From positions 139,001 through 203,000 of the forward strand of contig NZ_CP058648.1 in NCBI RefSeq assembly GCF_018141405.1: a stretch of DNA of 64,000 nucleotides. The letters are read 5' to 3'. The position numbers and the translations under genes were made by a program. The stretch comes from Serpentinicella alkaliphila (lineage in GTDB: Bacteria; Bacillota; Clostridia; Peptostreptococcales; Natronincolaceae). The notes beneath the pieces are model-generated. The model ran no database searches. It was not told the DNA's origin and saw only the letters and a program-made list of their open reading frames with translations. This document shows positions 47,424-55,717 of the stretch, one piece after another; the stretch's first letter is position 1, and each line of letters opens with the position of its first letter.

Positions 47424-48089
47424 CTATACACTCCTTTTGTCTGGATCCCAGATAATCTTATGAAGCTGTACTTGTAATGTAACTCCATTCATATTGTTAT
47501 TTTTCATAAATTCCACTATTTCATCTAATGCAATTTTTCCAAATACAGAGCTTATATAGACATTTGTTTTATTTACTAAATCGTACTCCTCAATTAGCTC
47601 CTTTACCCTGTTTAAGTCCTCAATACTTCCAGAAACAAATTTAATTGTATCGTTTTTACTTATATATTTAAAATTCTCCAAAGCCATTTTATTTTCCATC
47701 CCACTCGAAGGGAGCTTATAGTCCATAGTAAAACTTGGGCAGTTTTTAATACTAACAAATTTGTCTATTAATACACTACCATTAGTTTCAATTTCTATAT
47801 AAAGCTCTGTATCACTAGAAAGTGTTTTTAGTAAATTTACTATTCCTTCTTGTAAAAGTGGTTCACCACCAGTTAAAGTTATATTATTAACTCCTGAAGA
47901 TTTAATATATTTATATATTTCTTCAATAGACATTATTTCATAAGAAACATCCTCTTCATTTGCCCAAGCTGTATCACAATAGCTACAGTTTAAATTACAA
48001 CCAGCAAATCTTATAAATACTGCAAGTTGGCCACAACGACGACCTTCTCCATTAATACTTACAAATTTCTCTACTACATTGAAACTCAT
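47424..48089 (-). CDS. queE: 7-carboxy-7-deazaguanine synthase QueE (radical SAM)
   Basis: A 221-residue radical SAM enzyme that contracts 6-carboxytetrahydropterin to 7-carboxy-7-deazaguanine. The SAM-cluster cysteines are C31, C35 and C38 in [29 protein letters not shown] is the QueE N-terminal signature and [10 protein letters not shown] the SAM-binding GGE motif. The ATG at 48089 with AGAGGTAATT is preferred; earlier starts would overlap queD by 50 nt. It follows queD within 2 nt. Confidence 0.95.
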   Translation of the reverse strand: MSFNVVEKFVSINGEGRRCGQLAVFIRFAGCNLNCSYCDTAWANEEDVSYEIMSIEEIYKYIKSSGVNNITLTGGEPLLQEGIVNLLKTLSSDTELYIEIETNGSVLIDKFVSIKNCPSFTMDYKLPSSGMENKMALENFKYISKNDTIKFVSGSIEDLNRVKELIEEYDLVNKTNVYISSVFGKIALDEIVEFMKNNNMNGVTLQVQLHKIIWDPDKRSV

Positions 48090-48090
48090 T

Positions 48091-48522
48091 TTAATTACCT
48101 CTACTTTCTTCATAAGTGGCGCTATTAGTAGGAGTTTCATAAACAGTAGACCTTTTTACATTATAGCCTTTGTCCTTCATTGAGTTATAGAAAAACAATG
48201 AAAAATTTTCTGCTGTAGGCCTAAAATCAACCTCGATTATCGTAAAACCATCTTCCTTAAGACAAAGTAGAGTCTCTTCCCTCATAGTTCCACTTTGAAT
48301 TATTAATGCATGGTCAAAATAGTCTACCATTTCCTTTACATCCCTTTTTAAATCCCCAAAATCTACAACCATTCCATCTAATTGACCACCTGCTACCAAT
48401 GCTTCCGACTGTACTTCTATAACTACGTTCCATCTATGTCCATGAATATTGCTACATTTACCTTCGTAATTATGAAGAAAATGGGCACTATCAAAATGGT
48501 GTTCTGTCTTTAATATAAACAT
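48091..48522 (-). CDS. queD: 6-carboxy-5,6,7,8-tetrahydropterin synthase QueD
   Basis: A 143-residue member of the 6-pyruvoyltetrahydropterin synthase fold. Zinc-binding histidines H14, H27 and H29 lie in FDSAHFLHN and SNIHGHRW, with catalytic Cys23 in GKCSN. It turns the FolE product into carboxy-tetrahydropterin and acetaldehyde, the first committed step of queuosine precursor synthesis. AGGAGGAAAG site. It begins 10 nt after the activator-like gene 48533-49300, so all six genes are one transcription unit. Confidence 0.95.
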   Translation of the reverse strand: MFILKTEHHFDSAHFLHNYEGKCSNIHGHRWNVVIEVQSEALVAGGQLDGMVVDFGDLKRDVKEMVDYFDHALIIQSGTMREETLLCLKEDGFTIIEVDFRPTAENFSLFFYNSMKDKGYNVKRSTVYETPTNSATYEESRGN

Positions 48523-48532
48523 TTCTTTCCTC

Positions 48533-49300
48533 CTAGTCCTCTCTTAAAAATCGACTCCCATAATAACAGCAGCCTATTGCACCATTAAACTGGGGTTCCT
48601 CTATCGATATTATTTCTGAATAATCATTCTGTAAATATTCTCTTATAGCTAGGTTATTAGCTACTCCACCAGCTAGAATTAATTGCTTCCCTTTAAACTT
48701 ACTTAAAAGTGGCCGGAGCCTTTTATATAAAGAGTAATTTACTCCTGCATATAATTTTTCTACAGACACACCCTCTGCAATACTTCCAATCAACTCTGAC
48801 TCAGAAAATACCGCACAAGTTGAATTTAACTCTACCGGATCTTTATAATGCTTACTCATTTCATCTAAGGATACTTCAAGTACATTGGCCATGTTTTCTA
48901 AATACCTGCCACAGGATGCAGCACATTTTTCATTTAGCTCTAAATCTGTAGTGATGCCCTTTTCTACTTTTATAACTTTAACATCCTGTCCACCAACATC
49001 TAAGAGTATAAAATCCTTCAAACCAGTTTGATACATTGCTCCATAAACATGAGCCTTTATTTCATTTATTTGAGTAAAGAGCTTAAGATTAGTATTATTT
49101 TTTCCATAGCCTGTAGATACTGCTCTATCAATTTCACCAATGTCTAATTTTCCTAGATCAACAATAACCTTGCCATCGAAACTACAGTAGTCCCTATAAA
49201 ACTTCATTGTACTTATTTTTTTCTTAATAACTATCTTATCCTTTTCCATTACTACAATTTTAACTTCTCTACTACCTAAATCTATGCCTAAGATTCTCAT
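48533..49300 (-). CDS. 2-hydroxyacyl-CoA dehydratase activator-like ATPase (BadF/HgdC family)
   Basis: A 255-residue ASKHA-fold ATPase. Nucleotide-binding motifs are ILGIDLGSREVKIVV, FILLDVGGQDVKVI and LILAGGVANN. The cysteines that in HgdC bridge one [4Fe-4S] cluster between two subunits are at about C126 (NEKCAASCGRYLENMA) and C162 (LNSTCAVFSESEL). Proteins of this family use ATP to push an electron to very low potential into a partner Fe-S enzyme. The partner-type gene lies 2 nt upstream and queDE-folE-queC follow 10 nt downstream. No fermentation gene (CoA-transferase, amino-acid enzymes) is nearby, so a link to queuosine rather than amino-acid fermentation is inferred. Confidence 0.85.
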   Translation of the reverse strand: MRILGIDLGSREVKIVVMEKDKIVIKKKISTMKFYRDYCSFDGKVIVDLGKLDIGEIDRAVSTGYGKNNTNLKLFTQINEIKAHVYGAMYQTGLKDFILLDVGGQDVKVIKVEKGITTDLELNEKCAASCGRYLENMANVLEVSLDEMSKHYKDPVELNSTCAVFSESELIGSIAEGVSVEKLYAGVNYSLYKRLRPLLSKFKGKQLILAGGVANNLAIREYLQNDYSEIISIEEPQFNGAIGCCYYGSRFLRED

Positions 49301-49302
49301 TA

Positions 49303-50304
49303 TTAATTAGCCTCCTTTAAGTCTGATAACATATCAATAAAGGCTTCTAATCTAAGCTTTGTTCTTGCATCTAGTACATTTAGTTTATCCCCTTCAATAT
49401 TTAAAATAGGAATATCTAACTGTTTCTTTAACACTATATCCTCAACAGCTCTATAACAAAAAGCTTGGGTATAGTGTATAATTGCATCTATTTTTCTTTC
49501 CTCTATTTGCTTCTTTAGTTCGTTTATTCTAAATGTAGTATTATATGGATATGTGTAATCATAATATTGCTCAAATATATTTTTTGCAGTAATCGCCCTT
49601 GGGAAAGCAAATTCTCGTTGCACCTCATTATATACAAAATGAGCATCTAGACTTTCAACGAACTCATATATATCCCCTGTCATAGGTGGCACTCCTATAT
49701 ATCCAAGTCTTACTTTTCTATTTATTGGCTTCCTTTGTTTGATCTCTGATATAGCATCTTTAAGGGAGTTCTCAAAATTATCTACATTTCCATTAAAATC
49801 ACTAAGGCTTATCTGATATATATGATTTTCAAAGCCATTAACCTTATTTTCTAAATAAGTAAGTTCATCTATTTCCTTTGCTAGCTCTCTCAATTTATTT
49901 AGTCTCTGTCTTGTTTGCTCAACGCTTTCTTCAGTAACATTAAATATATTCATAAATTTTCTTATTTCAATCTCTACATCTTTTAAATTATGACTATGTG
50001 GAAATGAGAAAGGATACACTTTTATACCTTTTAGCTGTAACACTTCGATAAGTGCCCTTGTATTTGAACAATCACCTTCAACTACTCCAACTATTTCTTT
50101 TATATCATTCTCTAAACATGCACCATAAATTCCTTTAATCCAGGCACATAAACTTTTGGGGAATCCATCTCTTTCAGCTATATCTATATATTTTAAATAA
50201 TCTTCTGAAGTTATAAATATATTATTTAAATCTACCGGTGAATAGCCAGCCGTAACAAGGACTTCCACAGGTACAGTTGTTGTTAAACCAATTTTTTTCA
50301 ACAT
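49303..50304 (-). CDS. 2-hydroxyacyl-CoA-dehydratase-like Fe-S protein (HgdB-type)
   Basis: A 333-residue protein related to the D-component/beta subunit of 2-hydroxyacyl-CoA dehydratases. It keeps candidate cluster cysteines C53, C63, C79 (VVEGDCSNTRAL) and C283 (HYTQAFCYRAVED) and the family's IGYIGVPPMTGD-like fold region near 200. Real dehydratases have two such subunits plus an activator, while here there is a single subunit and one activator, as in some non-dehydratase members (benzoyl-CoA-like or double-cubane cluster proteins). First gene behind a preQ1 riboswitch and followed by queDE-folE-queC. Substrate unknown; a deazaguanine or epoxyqueuosine is inferred from context. GAGGAG site. 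Confidence 0.8.
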   Translation of the reverse strand: MLKKIGLTTTVPVEVLVTAGYSPVDLNNIFITSEDYLKYIDIAERDGFPKSLCAWIKGIYGACLENDIKEIVGVVEGDCSNTRALIEVLQLKGIKVYPFSFPHSHNLKDVEIEIRKFMNIFNVTEESVEQTRQRLNKLRELAKEIDELTYLENKVNGFENHIYQISLSDFNGNVDNFENSLKDAISEIKQRKPINRKVRLGYIGVPPMTGDIYEFVESLDAHFVYNEVQREFAFPRAITAKNIFEQYYDYTYPYNTTFRINELKKQIEERKIDAIIHYTQAFCYRAVEDIVLKKQLDIPILNIEGDKLNVLDARTKLRLEAFIDMLSDLKEAN

Positions 50305-50335
50305 TATTTCTCCTCGATCCTATGTTTTTGGCAAC

Positions 50336-50354
50336 AAAAAAAGGGCATATGCCC
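50336..50354 (-). terminator. Second terminator hairpin of the preQ1 leader
   Basis: A perfect 12-bp palindrome GGGCATATGCCC (50343-50354) followed on the minus strand by seven Ts (50342-50336), 32 nt before the first start codon of the operon. Confidence 0.65.
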
Positions 50355-50360
50355 ATAAAC

Positions 50361-50386
50361 AAAAAAAGACTACACGAACTCGTAGT
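50361..50386 (-). terminator. First terminator hairpin of the preQ1 leader
   Basis: ACTACG...TGTAGT hairpin (50369-50386), directly followed on the minus strand by seven Ts (50367-50361). It starts just 5 nt after the riboswitch aptamer, the usual position of the expression platform. Confidence 0.7.
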
Positions 50387-50391
50387 TCTTA

Positions 50392-50431
50392 TCCTAGTTT
50401 TGTTTATAGACAGGATGGTCACGAACTGTCT
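50392..50431 (-). ncRNA. preQ1-I riboswitch aptamer
   Basis: In RNA sense the leader reads AGACAG, a loop UUCGUGACCAUC, CUGUCU, then the A-rich tail AUAAACAAAACUAGGA. This matches the preQ1 class I architecture: one hairpin followed by an adenine-rich tail whose end folds back on the loop as a pseudoknot. The tail is almost the same as in the well-studied Thermoanaerobacter aptamer (UUAACAAAACAAGG). It lies about 90 nt upstream of the first gene of the que operon, so preQ1 should terminate transcription of the operon. An upstream 8-base stretch (50461-50468) can pair with the tail (50395-50402) as an alternative fold. Confidence 0.85.
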
Positions 50432-50434
50432 GGG

Positions 50435-50460
50435 CTTAATCACGACTATTCATGACTAAG
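50435..50460 (-). other. Leader hairpin upstream of the preQ1 aptamer
   Basis: In the RNA, CUUAGUCAUG pairs with CGUGAUUAAG (10 bp with two wobbles) around loop AAUAGU. Together with the flanking UAGUUUUG at 50461-50468, which can pair with CAAAACUA in the aptamer tail, it may take part in switching. Confidence 0.4.
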
Positions 50461-50493
50461 CAAAACTATTGATTTTTCAATAAATCTATTTTT

Positions 50494-50523
50494 ATTTAAT
50501 CATACTTTTTCACCTTTTGTCAA
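50494..50523 (-). promoter_or_regulatory. Probable promoter of the que operon
   Basis: A -35 TTGACA (50518-50523) and a -10-like TTAAAT (50494-50499) with an 18-nt spacer on the minus strand. The predicted start would give a leader of about 180 nt carrying the riboswitch. Confidence 0.5.
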
Positions 50524-50688
50524 CATTAGATTAGCAAAAGAATAGCAGTTTGATATTTAGACTTTAATCTTCTATAAGTCCCTAGTATTTTCATATATAG
50601 TCTATACAAAAATATAAACCTCTATACTCATTTCAAATACAGAGGCTATATCTACAATTATCTTTAGTCATTAAGTAAATATAATATT

Positions 50689-51564
50689 CTAATACTTATA
50701 TGGATGATAATGTGATTCCGGCTCTAAGTGAATAGTAGTTCTGACAGCTGGAATATTTTGATGAATATCTAACTCTATGCTATTTGATATATTGTGAGCC
50801 TCTAATAAACTATAACTAGTAGGAAAAATCAAGTGGAAATCTACTTGTTTAGCTTGACCTACCCGTCGTGTTCTAAGATGATGATACTCTAACACAGGCG
50901 GACTATGTTTCTCAATTATTTCTCCTATTAATTTTGTCTCCTCTGTACTAAGACTTTTATCTAATAACTGAGCGATTGATTCTTTTCCAATGTCATAGCC
51001 GGTCTTTATTATTATCAATGCAACAACTATTGCAGCTATTGGGTCAATAATCTTAAGACCAGTAAAGTTTATAATTATTAATCCCACTATAACTCCAATA
51101 GAAGTTATTACATCAGAAAGTAGATGTAGTGCATTGGCTCTAAGGGCTATGGAGCCTTCTTTTTTTGCAGACTTTAACATAATAAATACAGTTACTGAGT
51201 GTAATGTAATGGAGACTAGCATCACAAAAATACCTGGTAGAGTGTCTGTAATAAGATTTTGGTTAATTATTCTAGAAGCCGCCTGAGTAATTATTGTTAC
51301 TGAGACTATAAAAATTAGTATACTCTGGGTTGCAGCCGCTAAATCCTCATATTTACCATGCCCATAGTTATGACATTTGTCCTCTGGTGTTTTTGCAAGC
51401 TTCATAGCAATTAAAGTCAGCGTAGATGCTATAACATCCATAGATGAATGCATGGCATCGGATATTATACTTATAGAATTAGTTAAAATTCCTATTGAAA
51501 CCTTAAATATAACTAAAAACATACTAACTCCTATTGCCATATAAGCTGCTTTGAACTTATCCAT
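50689..51564 (-). CDS. Cation diffusion facilitator (CDF) family metal exporter
   Basis: About 291 residues with six membrane helices and the C-terminal cytoplasmic metal-binding domain. The paired metal sites of the family are seen as ISDAMHSSMDVIAS (DxxHxxxD-like) and ANALHLLSDVITS (HxxxD), and a C-terminal HYHPYKY. In CDF proteins these bind Zn, Fe, Mn or Cd for proton-driven export. The ATG at 51564 follows AGAGG. Divergent from an mntR gene 260 bp away, so a role in manganese efflux is the simplest guess. A paralogue with zinc or iron preference is the alternative. Confidence 0.9.
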   Translation of the reverse strand: MDKFKAAYMAIGVSMFLVIFKVSIGILTNSISIISDAMHSSMDVIASTLTLIAMKLAKTPEDKCHNYGHGKYEDLAAATQSILIFIVSVTIITQAASRIINQNLITDTLPGIFVMLVSITLHSVTVFIMLKSAKKEGSIALRANALHLLSDVITSIGVIVGLIIINFTGLKIIDPIAAIVVALIIIKTGYDIGKESIAQLLDKSLSTEETKLIGEIIEKHSPPVLEYHHLRTRRVGQAKQVDFHLIFPTSYSLLEAHNISNSIELDIHQNIPAVRTTIHLEPESHYHPYKY

Positions 51565-51826
51565 ACTTTTAATCACCTCTTTATAGATCTATTACTTTCA
51601 TACCTTATTAAATATTTGTAAAAACCATCTACTTTTCTCTATCAACTAATTTAATAAAGTTTACTTACTCATTTTTTGTATTTTTAATTTTATTTAATTA
51701 TTTTAGTCACGTGAAAAACATCTTCCCATGACCAATATATGAAAATATATATAAAGTGTTCCGCATATAATGGTATGAACGTACTAAAGTTATTAAAATA
51801 CAATAAAATATAAGGTTGTGATATAT

Positions 51827-52294
51827 ATGAAAAATAAAGAGAAATACACAACTGTTAGAGGATATGAGCTTCAAAAAAGGGATAATAAACAATTAACTGA
51901 TAGTATGGAAGATTATATGGAAATGATTTATAGACAATGCCTAGAGGATAACTATACTAGAATTAACACCTTATCTAAGGAACTTAACGTTAAAGCTTCT
52001 TCCGCCTCTAAAATGGTACAAAAACTTACTCATCTCGGTCTACTAAATTATGAGAAATATGGTATTATCCGATTAACTGAAAAAGGTAAATCAGTTGGGG
52101 AATTTCTGTTATATAGACATAATACAATTAAAGATTTTTTAATGTTATTAAATACAAATATGAATTTGCTATCTCAAACTGAAGCACTTGAGCATTCCAT
52201 AGACTTTGATACATTAAAAAAGATTGATCTATTAATACACTTCTTTCAAGATGATCCAGAATTACAAAAAAGACTTCAAGATTATCTTAAATAG
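51827..52294 (+). CDS. mntR: MntR/DtxR-family manganese-responsive regulator
   Basis: About 155 residues. A winged-helix N-terminus (LTDSMEDYMEMIYRQ, INTLSKELNVKASSASKMVQKL) is followed by a dimerisation domain. The metal ligands of Bacillus MntR are matched: Asp and Glu in SMEDYMEMIY, His in LYRHNTIKD, and Glu/Glu/His in QTEALEHSID. There is no SH3-like domain, consistent with MntR rather than DtxR/IdeR. Divergent from a CDF exporter. A weak AAGG site precedes the ATG; a GTG three codons upstream is the alternative start. Confidence 0.88.
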   Translation: MKNKEKYTTVRGYELQKRDNKQLTDSMEDYMEMIYRQCLEDNYTRINTLSKELNVKASSASKMVQKLTHLGLLNYEKYGIIRLTEKGKSVGEFLLYRHNTIKDFLMLLNTNMNLLSQTEALEHSIDFDTLKKIDLLIHFFQDDPELQKRLQDYLK

Positions 52295-52322
52295 TGATTT
52301 GAAATGTTAACTATTTTTAAAA

Positions 52323-52348
52323 AATAGGCATTGAATTCAACACCTATT
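52323..52348. terminator. Terminator between mntR and the YciI gene
   Basis: AATAGG...CCTATT hairpin with inner TTGAATTCAA, followed on the minus strand by TTTTTT. It sits between the converging 3' ends of mntR and the YciI gene. Confidence 0.6.
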
Positions 52349-52362
52349 CTTGTCTTTTCATA

Positions 52363-52668
52363 TTATTTATATAGCCCCATAAACAATGGTGCAACCTTAT
52401 AAGGTTTAACCTCTATTTTTTGCCATACATTTCCTATTACATATGGTTCAACTTTTAAATACTCATCTAAAGCTGCCCTAGATTCAAAATCAACAATTAC
52501 ACATGATCCTATCATTTTCTCATTTTCATCAAGAATAGCACCACCATATAGGCATTTTTTCTGTTGAAACATCTCTTTTGCTAGTTTTAAATGCTCTTCC
52601 CTAACTGCTAGTCTCCTGTCAAGAGCGTTCTCATCTGTACCATCGTAACCAGTTATCATAAATTGCAT
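52363..52668 (-). CDS. YciI-family protein
   Basis: A 101-residue protein of the YCII fold (dimeric ferredoxin-like). ALDRRLAVREEHLKLAKEM and IVDFESRAALDEYLKVEPYVIGNVW carry the family's conserved His and Asp pair. Most members have no proven reaction; some are lyases or dehalogenase-like. GGGAGGAATTT ribosome site before the ATG. Probably monocistronic. Confidence 0.88.
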   Translation of the reverse strand: MQFMITGYDGTDENALDRRLAVREEHLKLAKEMFQQKKCLYGGAILDENEKMIGSCVIVDFESRAALDEYLKVEPYVIGNVWQKIEVKPYKVAPLFMGLYK

Positions 52669-52756
52669 TTTAAATTCCTCCCTATAATAATATACTTTTT
52701 ATATTAGTTATTTCTACAATACTCTCCTATATCCTTTTATTATAGATAATTATAAA

Positions 52757-52796
52757 AAAGAATTAGGACATGTTAAGACATATACCTAATTCTTTA
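52757..52796 (-). terminator. Terminator of nrdG
   Basis: AAAGAATTAGG (52757-52767) pairs with CCTAATTCTTT (52785-52795), and the minus strand then has six Ts. Confidence 0.7.
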
Positions 52797-52831
52797 AAGT
52801 ACTATCAAAATTATTACTCTCAAAATTATAT

Positions 52832-53515
52832 TTATTTAATACGAAACAATTCAAAATAATCCTTCAATATAGCTTCTAACTCTTCTAGCTCTTCTTTATC
52901 ATATGGTGTTAAACAGTTCTTACCATATAAAACTGTGTCACCATCCCTAAAGTTTTGTAGAAAATAGCTTTTACTACCCTTTAGCATATTTGCAATATCT
53001 ACTATATCCTTTATAGTAATAAGCTCTCTACATATAGTTGTTCTAAACTCATAATCAATATTAGAACCTTTAATGATATCTATACTTTTTTTAATTAAAT
53101 TTACATCTATCTTGACCCCTGCTATTTTTTCATATGCATATAAAGGCCCCTTTATATCCATAGCAATGTAATCAAGCATTTCATCTTTAATTAAAGATTC
53201 TAGTATATCAGGACTATATCCATTTGTATCTAGCTTTACAAAGAATCCTTCACTCTTTAGCTTAGATATGAATTTATATAGGTCTTTCTGTAAAGTTGGT
53301 TCTCCACCGGAAATACAAACAGCGTCTATAAACTTTTTTCTTTTTAGTAAGAATGAAAATATTTCATCTTCAGAAAACTTTGTTCCTATACTATTAACAA
53401 GATCCTTATTATGACAGTATGGACATTTAAAATTGCATCCACCTGTAAAATATACAGTTGAAATTTTATTTGGGTAATCAATAAAGGATGATTTTTGTTG
53501 TCCAAGTATATTCAT
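52832..53515 (-). CDS. nrdG: Anaerobic ribonucleotide reductase activating enzyme
   Basis: A 227-residue radical SAM protein that installs the glycyl radical on NrdD. The SAM-cluster Cys set is FTGGCNFKCPYCHNKDLV, followed by CISGGEPTLQ. The ATG at 53515 is preceded by AGGTGG; a GTG 9 nt earlier is part of that site. It starts 19 nt after the nrdD stop. Longer than the E. coli enzyme (154 residues), like other clostridial NrdG forms. Confidence 0.94.
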   Translation of the reverse strand: MNILGQQKSSFIDYPNKISTVYFTGGCNFKCPYCHNKDLVNSIGTKFSEDEIFSFLLKRKKFIDAVCISGGEPTLQKDLYKFISKLKSEGFFVKLDTNGYSPDILESLIKDEMLDYIAMDIKGPLYAYEKIAGVKIDVNLIKKSIDIIKGSNIDYEFRTTICRELITIKDIVDIANMLKGSKSYFLQNFRDGDTVLYGKNCLTPYDKEELEELEAILKDYFELFRIK

Positions 53516-53534
53516 ATAATCCACCTAACTTTAA

Positions 53535-55667
53535 TTATATAGCTGCTTCTTCATGGTTTTCTAAGTTTTCTAGATGACTTAGGCTCTTTTGAGCAGAAAA
53601 TTCCTTTCTATCTTTAAATTCTTCTCTTTTACCTCTATTCCAGGATTGAACAGGTCTATGGAATCCTACTACTCTAGTCCATACTTCTGTTTCTTTTCCA
53701 CATGTAGGACAACTAAATTGCTCACCTTTTATATATCCATGATCTACGCAAATAGAGAATGTAGGAGTAATTGTTACGTATGGTATTTTACTGTTTTTCA
53801 TTACATTTTTAATTAACATTTTGCAAGTCTCTACACTATCTATTTCTTCACCTATAAATCCGTGAAGTACAGTTCCACCCGTGTATAAGGTTTGAAGGTT
53901 CTCTTGAAGAGCTATAGCTTCAAATATATCCTCTGTATGGCCAACTGGAAGCTGAGTTGAATTTGTATAATATGGCTCATCTGTTCCCTGGGCAATAATT
54001 TTTGGATACATTTTTTTATCTAACCTAGCAAATCTATATGCAGTACCTTCTGCCGGTGATGCCTCTAAATTCCAAAGACTTCCTGTCTCTTCTTGGAAAA
54101 TTTGTATTACTCTATTCATAAACTCCATTATTTCAACTGCGAAAGCATTACCTTCCTCAGTTGTAATATCTTGCCCTAATAGGTTAAGACACGCCTCATT
54201 CATACCATTAAGTCCAATTGTAGAGAAATGATTTTTAAAGTATTCTCCTGTAGCATCCTTTACATCCTGTAAATAAAAACGAGAGTAAGGGTATAGCCCT
54301 ACATCCATATATCTTTCTAATACTTCTCTTTTAGCTTCACAAATTTCCTTTGCTAGCTCCATAAGCTCTCTAACTCTCTTTTTAAATTCCTCTACTGAAT
54401 TAGAGATATATCCTATTCTAGGCATATTTAAAGTAACAACGTTAATAGAACCAGTTAGCGGATTAGCCCCAAATAGTCCTCCACCTCTTTTACGAAGCTC
54501 TCTATTATCAAGACGTAGTCTACAACACATACTTCTTATATCCTCTGGAGATAAATCAGAATTCAAGAAGTTTGCAAAGTATGGAGTACCGAATTTTCTT
54601 GTCATTTCCATTACTGAATTTACAACATCTGATTGCCATGGGAAATCATCAGTAATATTTACTGTTGGTATTGGGAAGCTAAATGCTCTACCTGCCCCGT
54701 CACCCTCCATCATAACTTCACAAAATGCCATATTAAATAAATCCATTTCCTTTTGGAACTCTCCATAAGTCTTATCCATATGTTTACCACCAATTATTGC
54801 TGGGACATTTTTAAGCAGTTGATGTGGAGTTATATCTAAAGTTATATTTGTAAACGGCGTTTGGAATCCAACTCTCGTTGGAACATTTAAATTAAATACA
54901 AATCTTTGTAATGCCTTTTTAACCTGTTCATAAGTTAATCCATCATAGTAAATAAACGGTGCTAAATATGTATCAATACTTGAAACAGCCTGTGCTCCAG
55001 CAGACTCACCCTGAAGTGTATATAATAGGTTTACTAGTTGGCCTAAGGCAGATTCGAAATGTTTAGGTGGCTTTGATTCTATCTTTCCCTTTGCCCCTTT
55101 AAATCCACTTCTTAAAAATGCTTCTAAATCCCATCCACAACAGTACGGTGCTAAAAGCCCTAAATCGTGTATATGTAAATCCCCTCTTATATGGGCGTCT
55201 CTTAAATTCTTATTATATATTTTATTTAACCAATATTTTGATGTAATGCTTTCAACTATATGATTGTTTAGCCCTTGTAAGGAAAAGCCCATATTTGCAT
55301 TTTCATTTACACGCCAATCCTCTAAACTAACATATTCCTCTATCATTTTTTCTGCATCCATAAATAAATTCTTTATTTCTCTTATCTCTTCGTGCTTTTG
55401 TCTATATAATATGTACGCCTTAGCTGTTTTAGCATGACCTTCTTCTATTAAAACCTTCTCTACTATATCTTGTATATCCTCTACTGATGGGATACTTGCA
55501 CTGTAGCTTTCACTAATGATATCAACTACTATTTTAGATAGCTTTACAGCTCTCATTTCATCTGTTCCACCAACAGATTTAGCAGCAGCAAAAATAGCAT
55601 CCTTAATTTTCATGGCATTAAACTCTACTATTTCCCCATTTCTTTTCTGTACCTTAGTAACTCCCAT
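53535..55667 (-). CDS. nrdD: Anaerobic ribonucleoside-triphosphate reductase
   Basis: A 710-residue class III reductase that makes deoxynucleoside triphosphates without oxygen. An ATP-cone domain is at residues about 3-90 (VQKRNGEIVEFNAMKIKDAI). The catalytic barrel has GSINVVTLNMPRIGY and NEACLNLLG. The C-terminal zinc site is CPTCG plus an upstream Cys, and the glycyl-radical region is RVVGFHRPVQSWN (Gly as radical site, His in place of the more usual Tyr after it). Coupled to nrdG 19 nt downstream. An NrdR-like box lies 37 nt upstream. Confidence 0.96.
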   Translation of the reverse strand: MGVTKVQKRNGEIVEFNAMKIKDAIFAAAKSVGGTDEMRAVKLSKIVVDIISESYSASIPSVEDIQDIVEKVLIEEGHAKTAKAYILYRQKHEEIREIKNLFMDAEKMIEEYVSLEDWRVNENANMGFSLQGLNNHIVESITSKYWLNKIYNKNLRDAHIRGDLHIHDLGLLAPYCCGWDLEAFLRSGFKGAKGKIESKPPKHFESALGQLVNLLYTLQGESAGAQAVSSIDTYLAPFIYYDGLTYEQVKKALQRFVFNLNVPTRVGFQTPFTNITLDITPHQLLKNVPAIIGGKHMDKTYGEFQKEMDLFNMAFCEVMMEGDGAGRAFSFPIPTVNITDDFPWQSDVVNSVMEMTRKFGTPYFANFLNSDLSPEDIRSMCCRLRLDNRELRKRGGGLFGANPLTGSINVVTLNMPRIGYISNSVEEFKKRVRELMELAKEICEAKREVLERYMDVGLYPYSRFYLQDVKDATGEYFKNHFSTIGLNGMNEACLNLLGQDITTEEGNAFAVEIMEFMNRVIQIFQEETGSLWNLEASPAEGTAYRFARLDKKMYPKIIAQGTDEPYYTNSTQLPVGHTEDIFEAIALQENLQTLYTGGTVLHGFIGEEIDSVETCKMLIKNVMKNSKIPYVTITPTFSICVDHGYIKGEQFSCPTCGKETEVWTRVVGFHRPVQSWNRGKREEFKDRKEFSAQKSLSHLENLENHEEAAI

Positions 55668-55703
55668 AATCTTCCCCCTATTGTGTGTTCAATTTATTAC
55701 TCA

Positions 55704-55717
55704 ATACTATATATTGT
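55704..55717 (-). promoter_or_regulatory. Possible NrdR box upstream of nrdD
   Basis: ATACTATATATTGT differs from the ACACTATATATTGT-type NrdR consensus at one position and lies upstream of the nrdD start. A clear second box at the usual spacing is not seen, so this is a weak call. Confidence 0.4.

Noticed and set aside
50435-50468. A purine-type three-way-junction riboswitch in the que leader
   Set aside because: P1-like pairing of 50461-50468 with 50395-50402 and two hairpins looked like one, but the conserved purine junction bases are absent. The hairpin plus A-rich tail is a much better match to preQ1-I.
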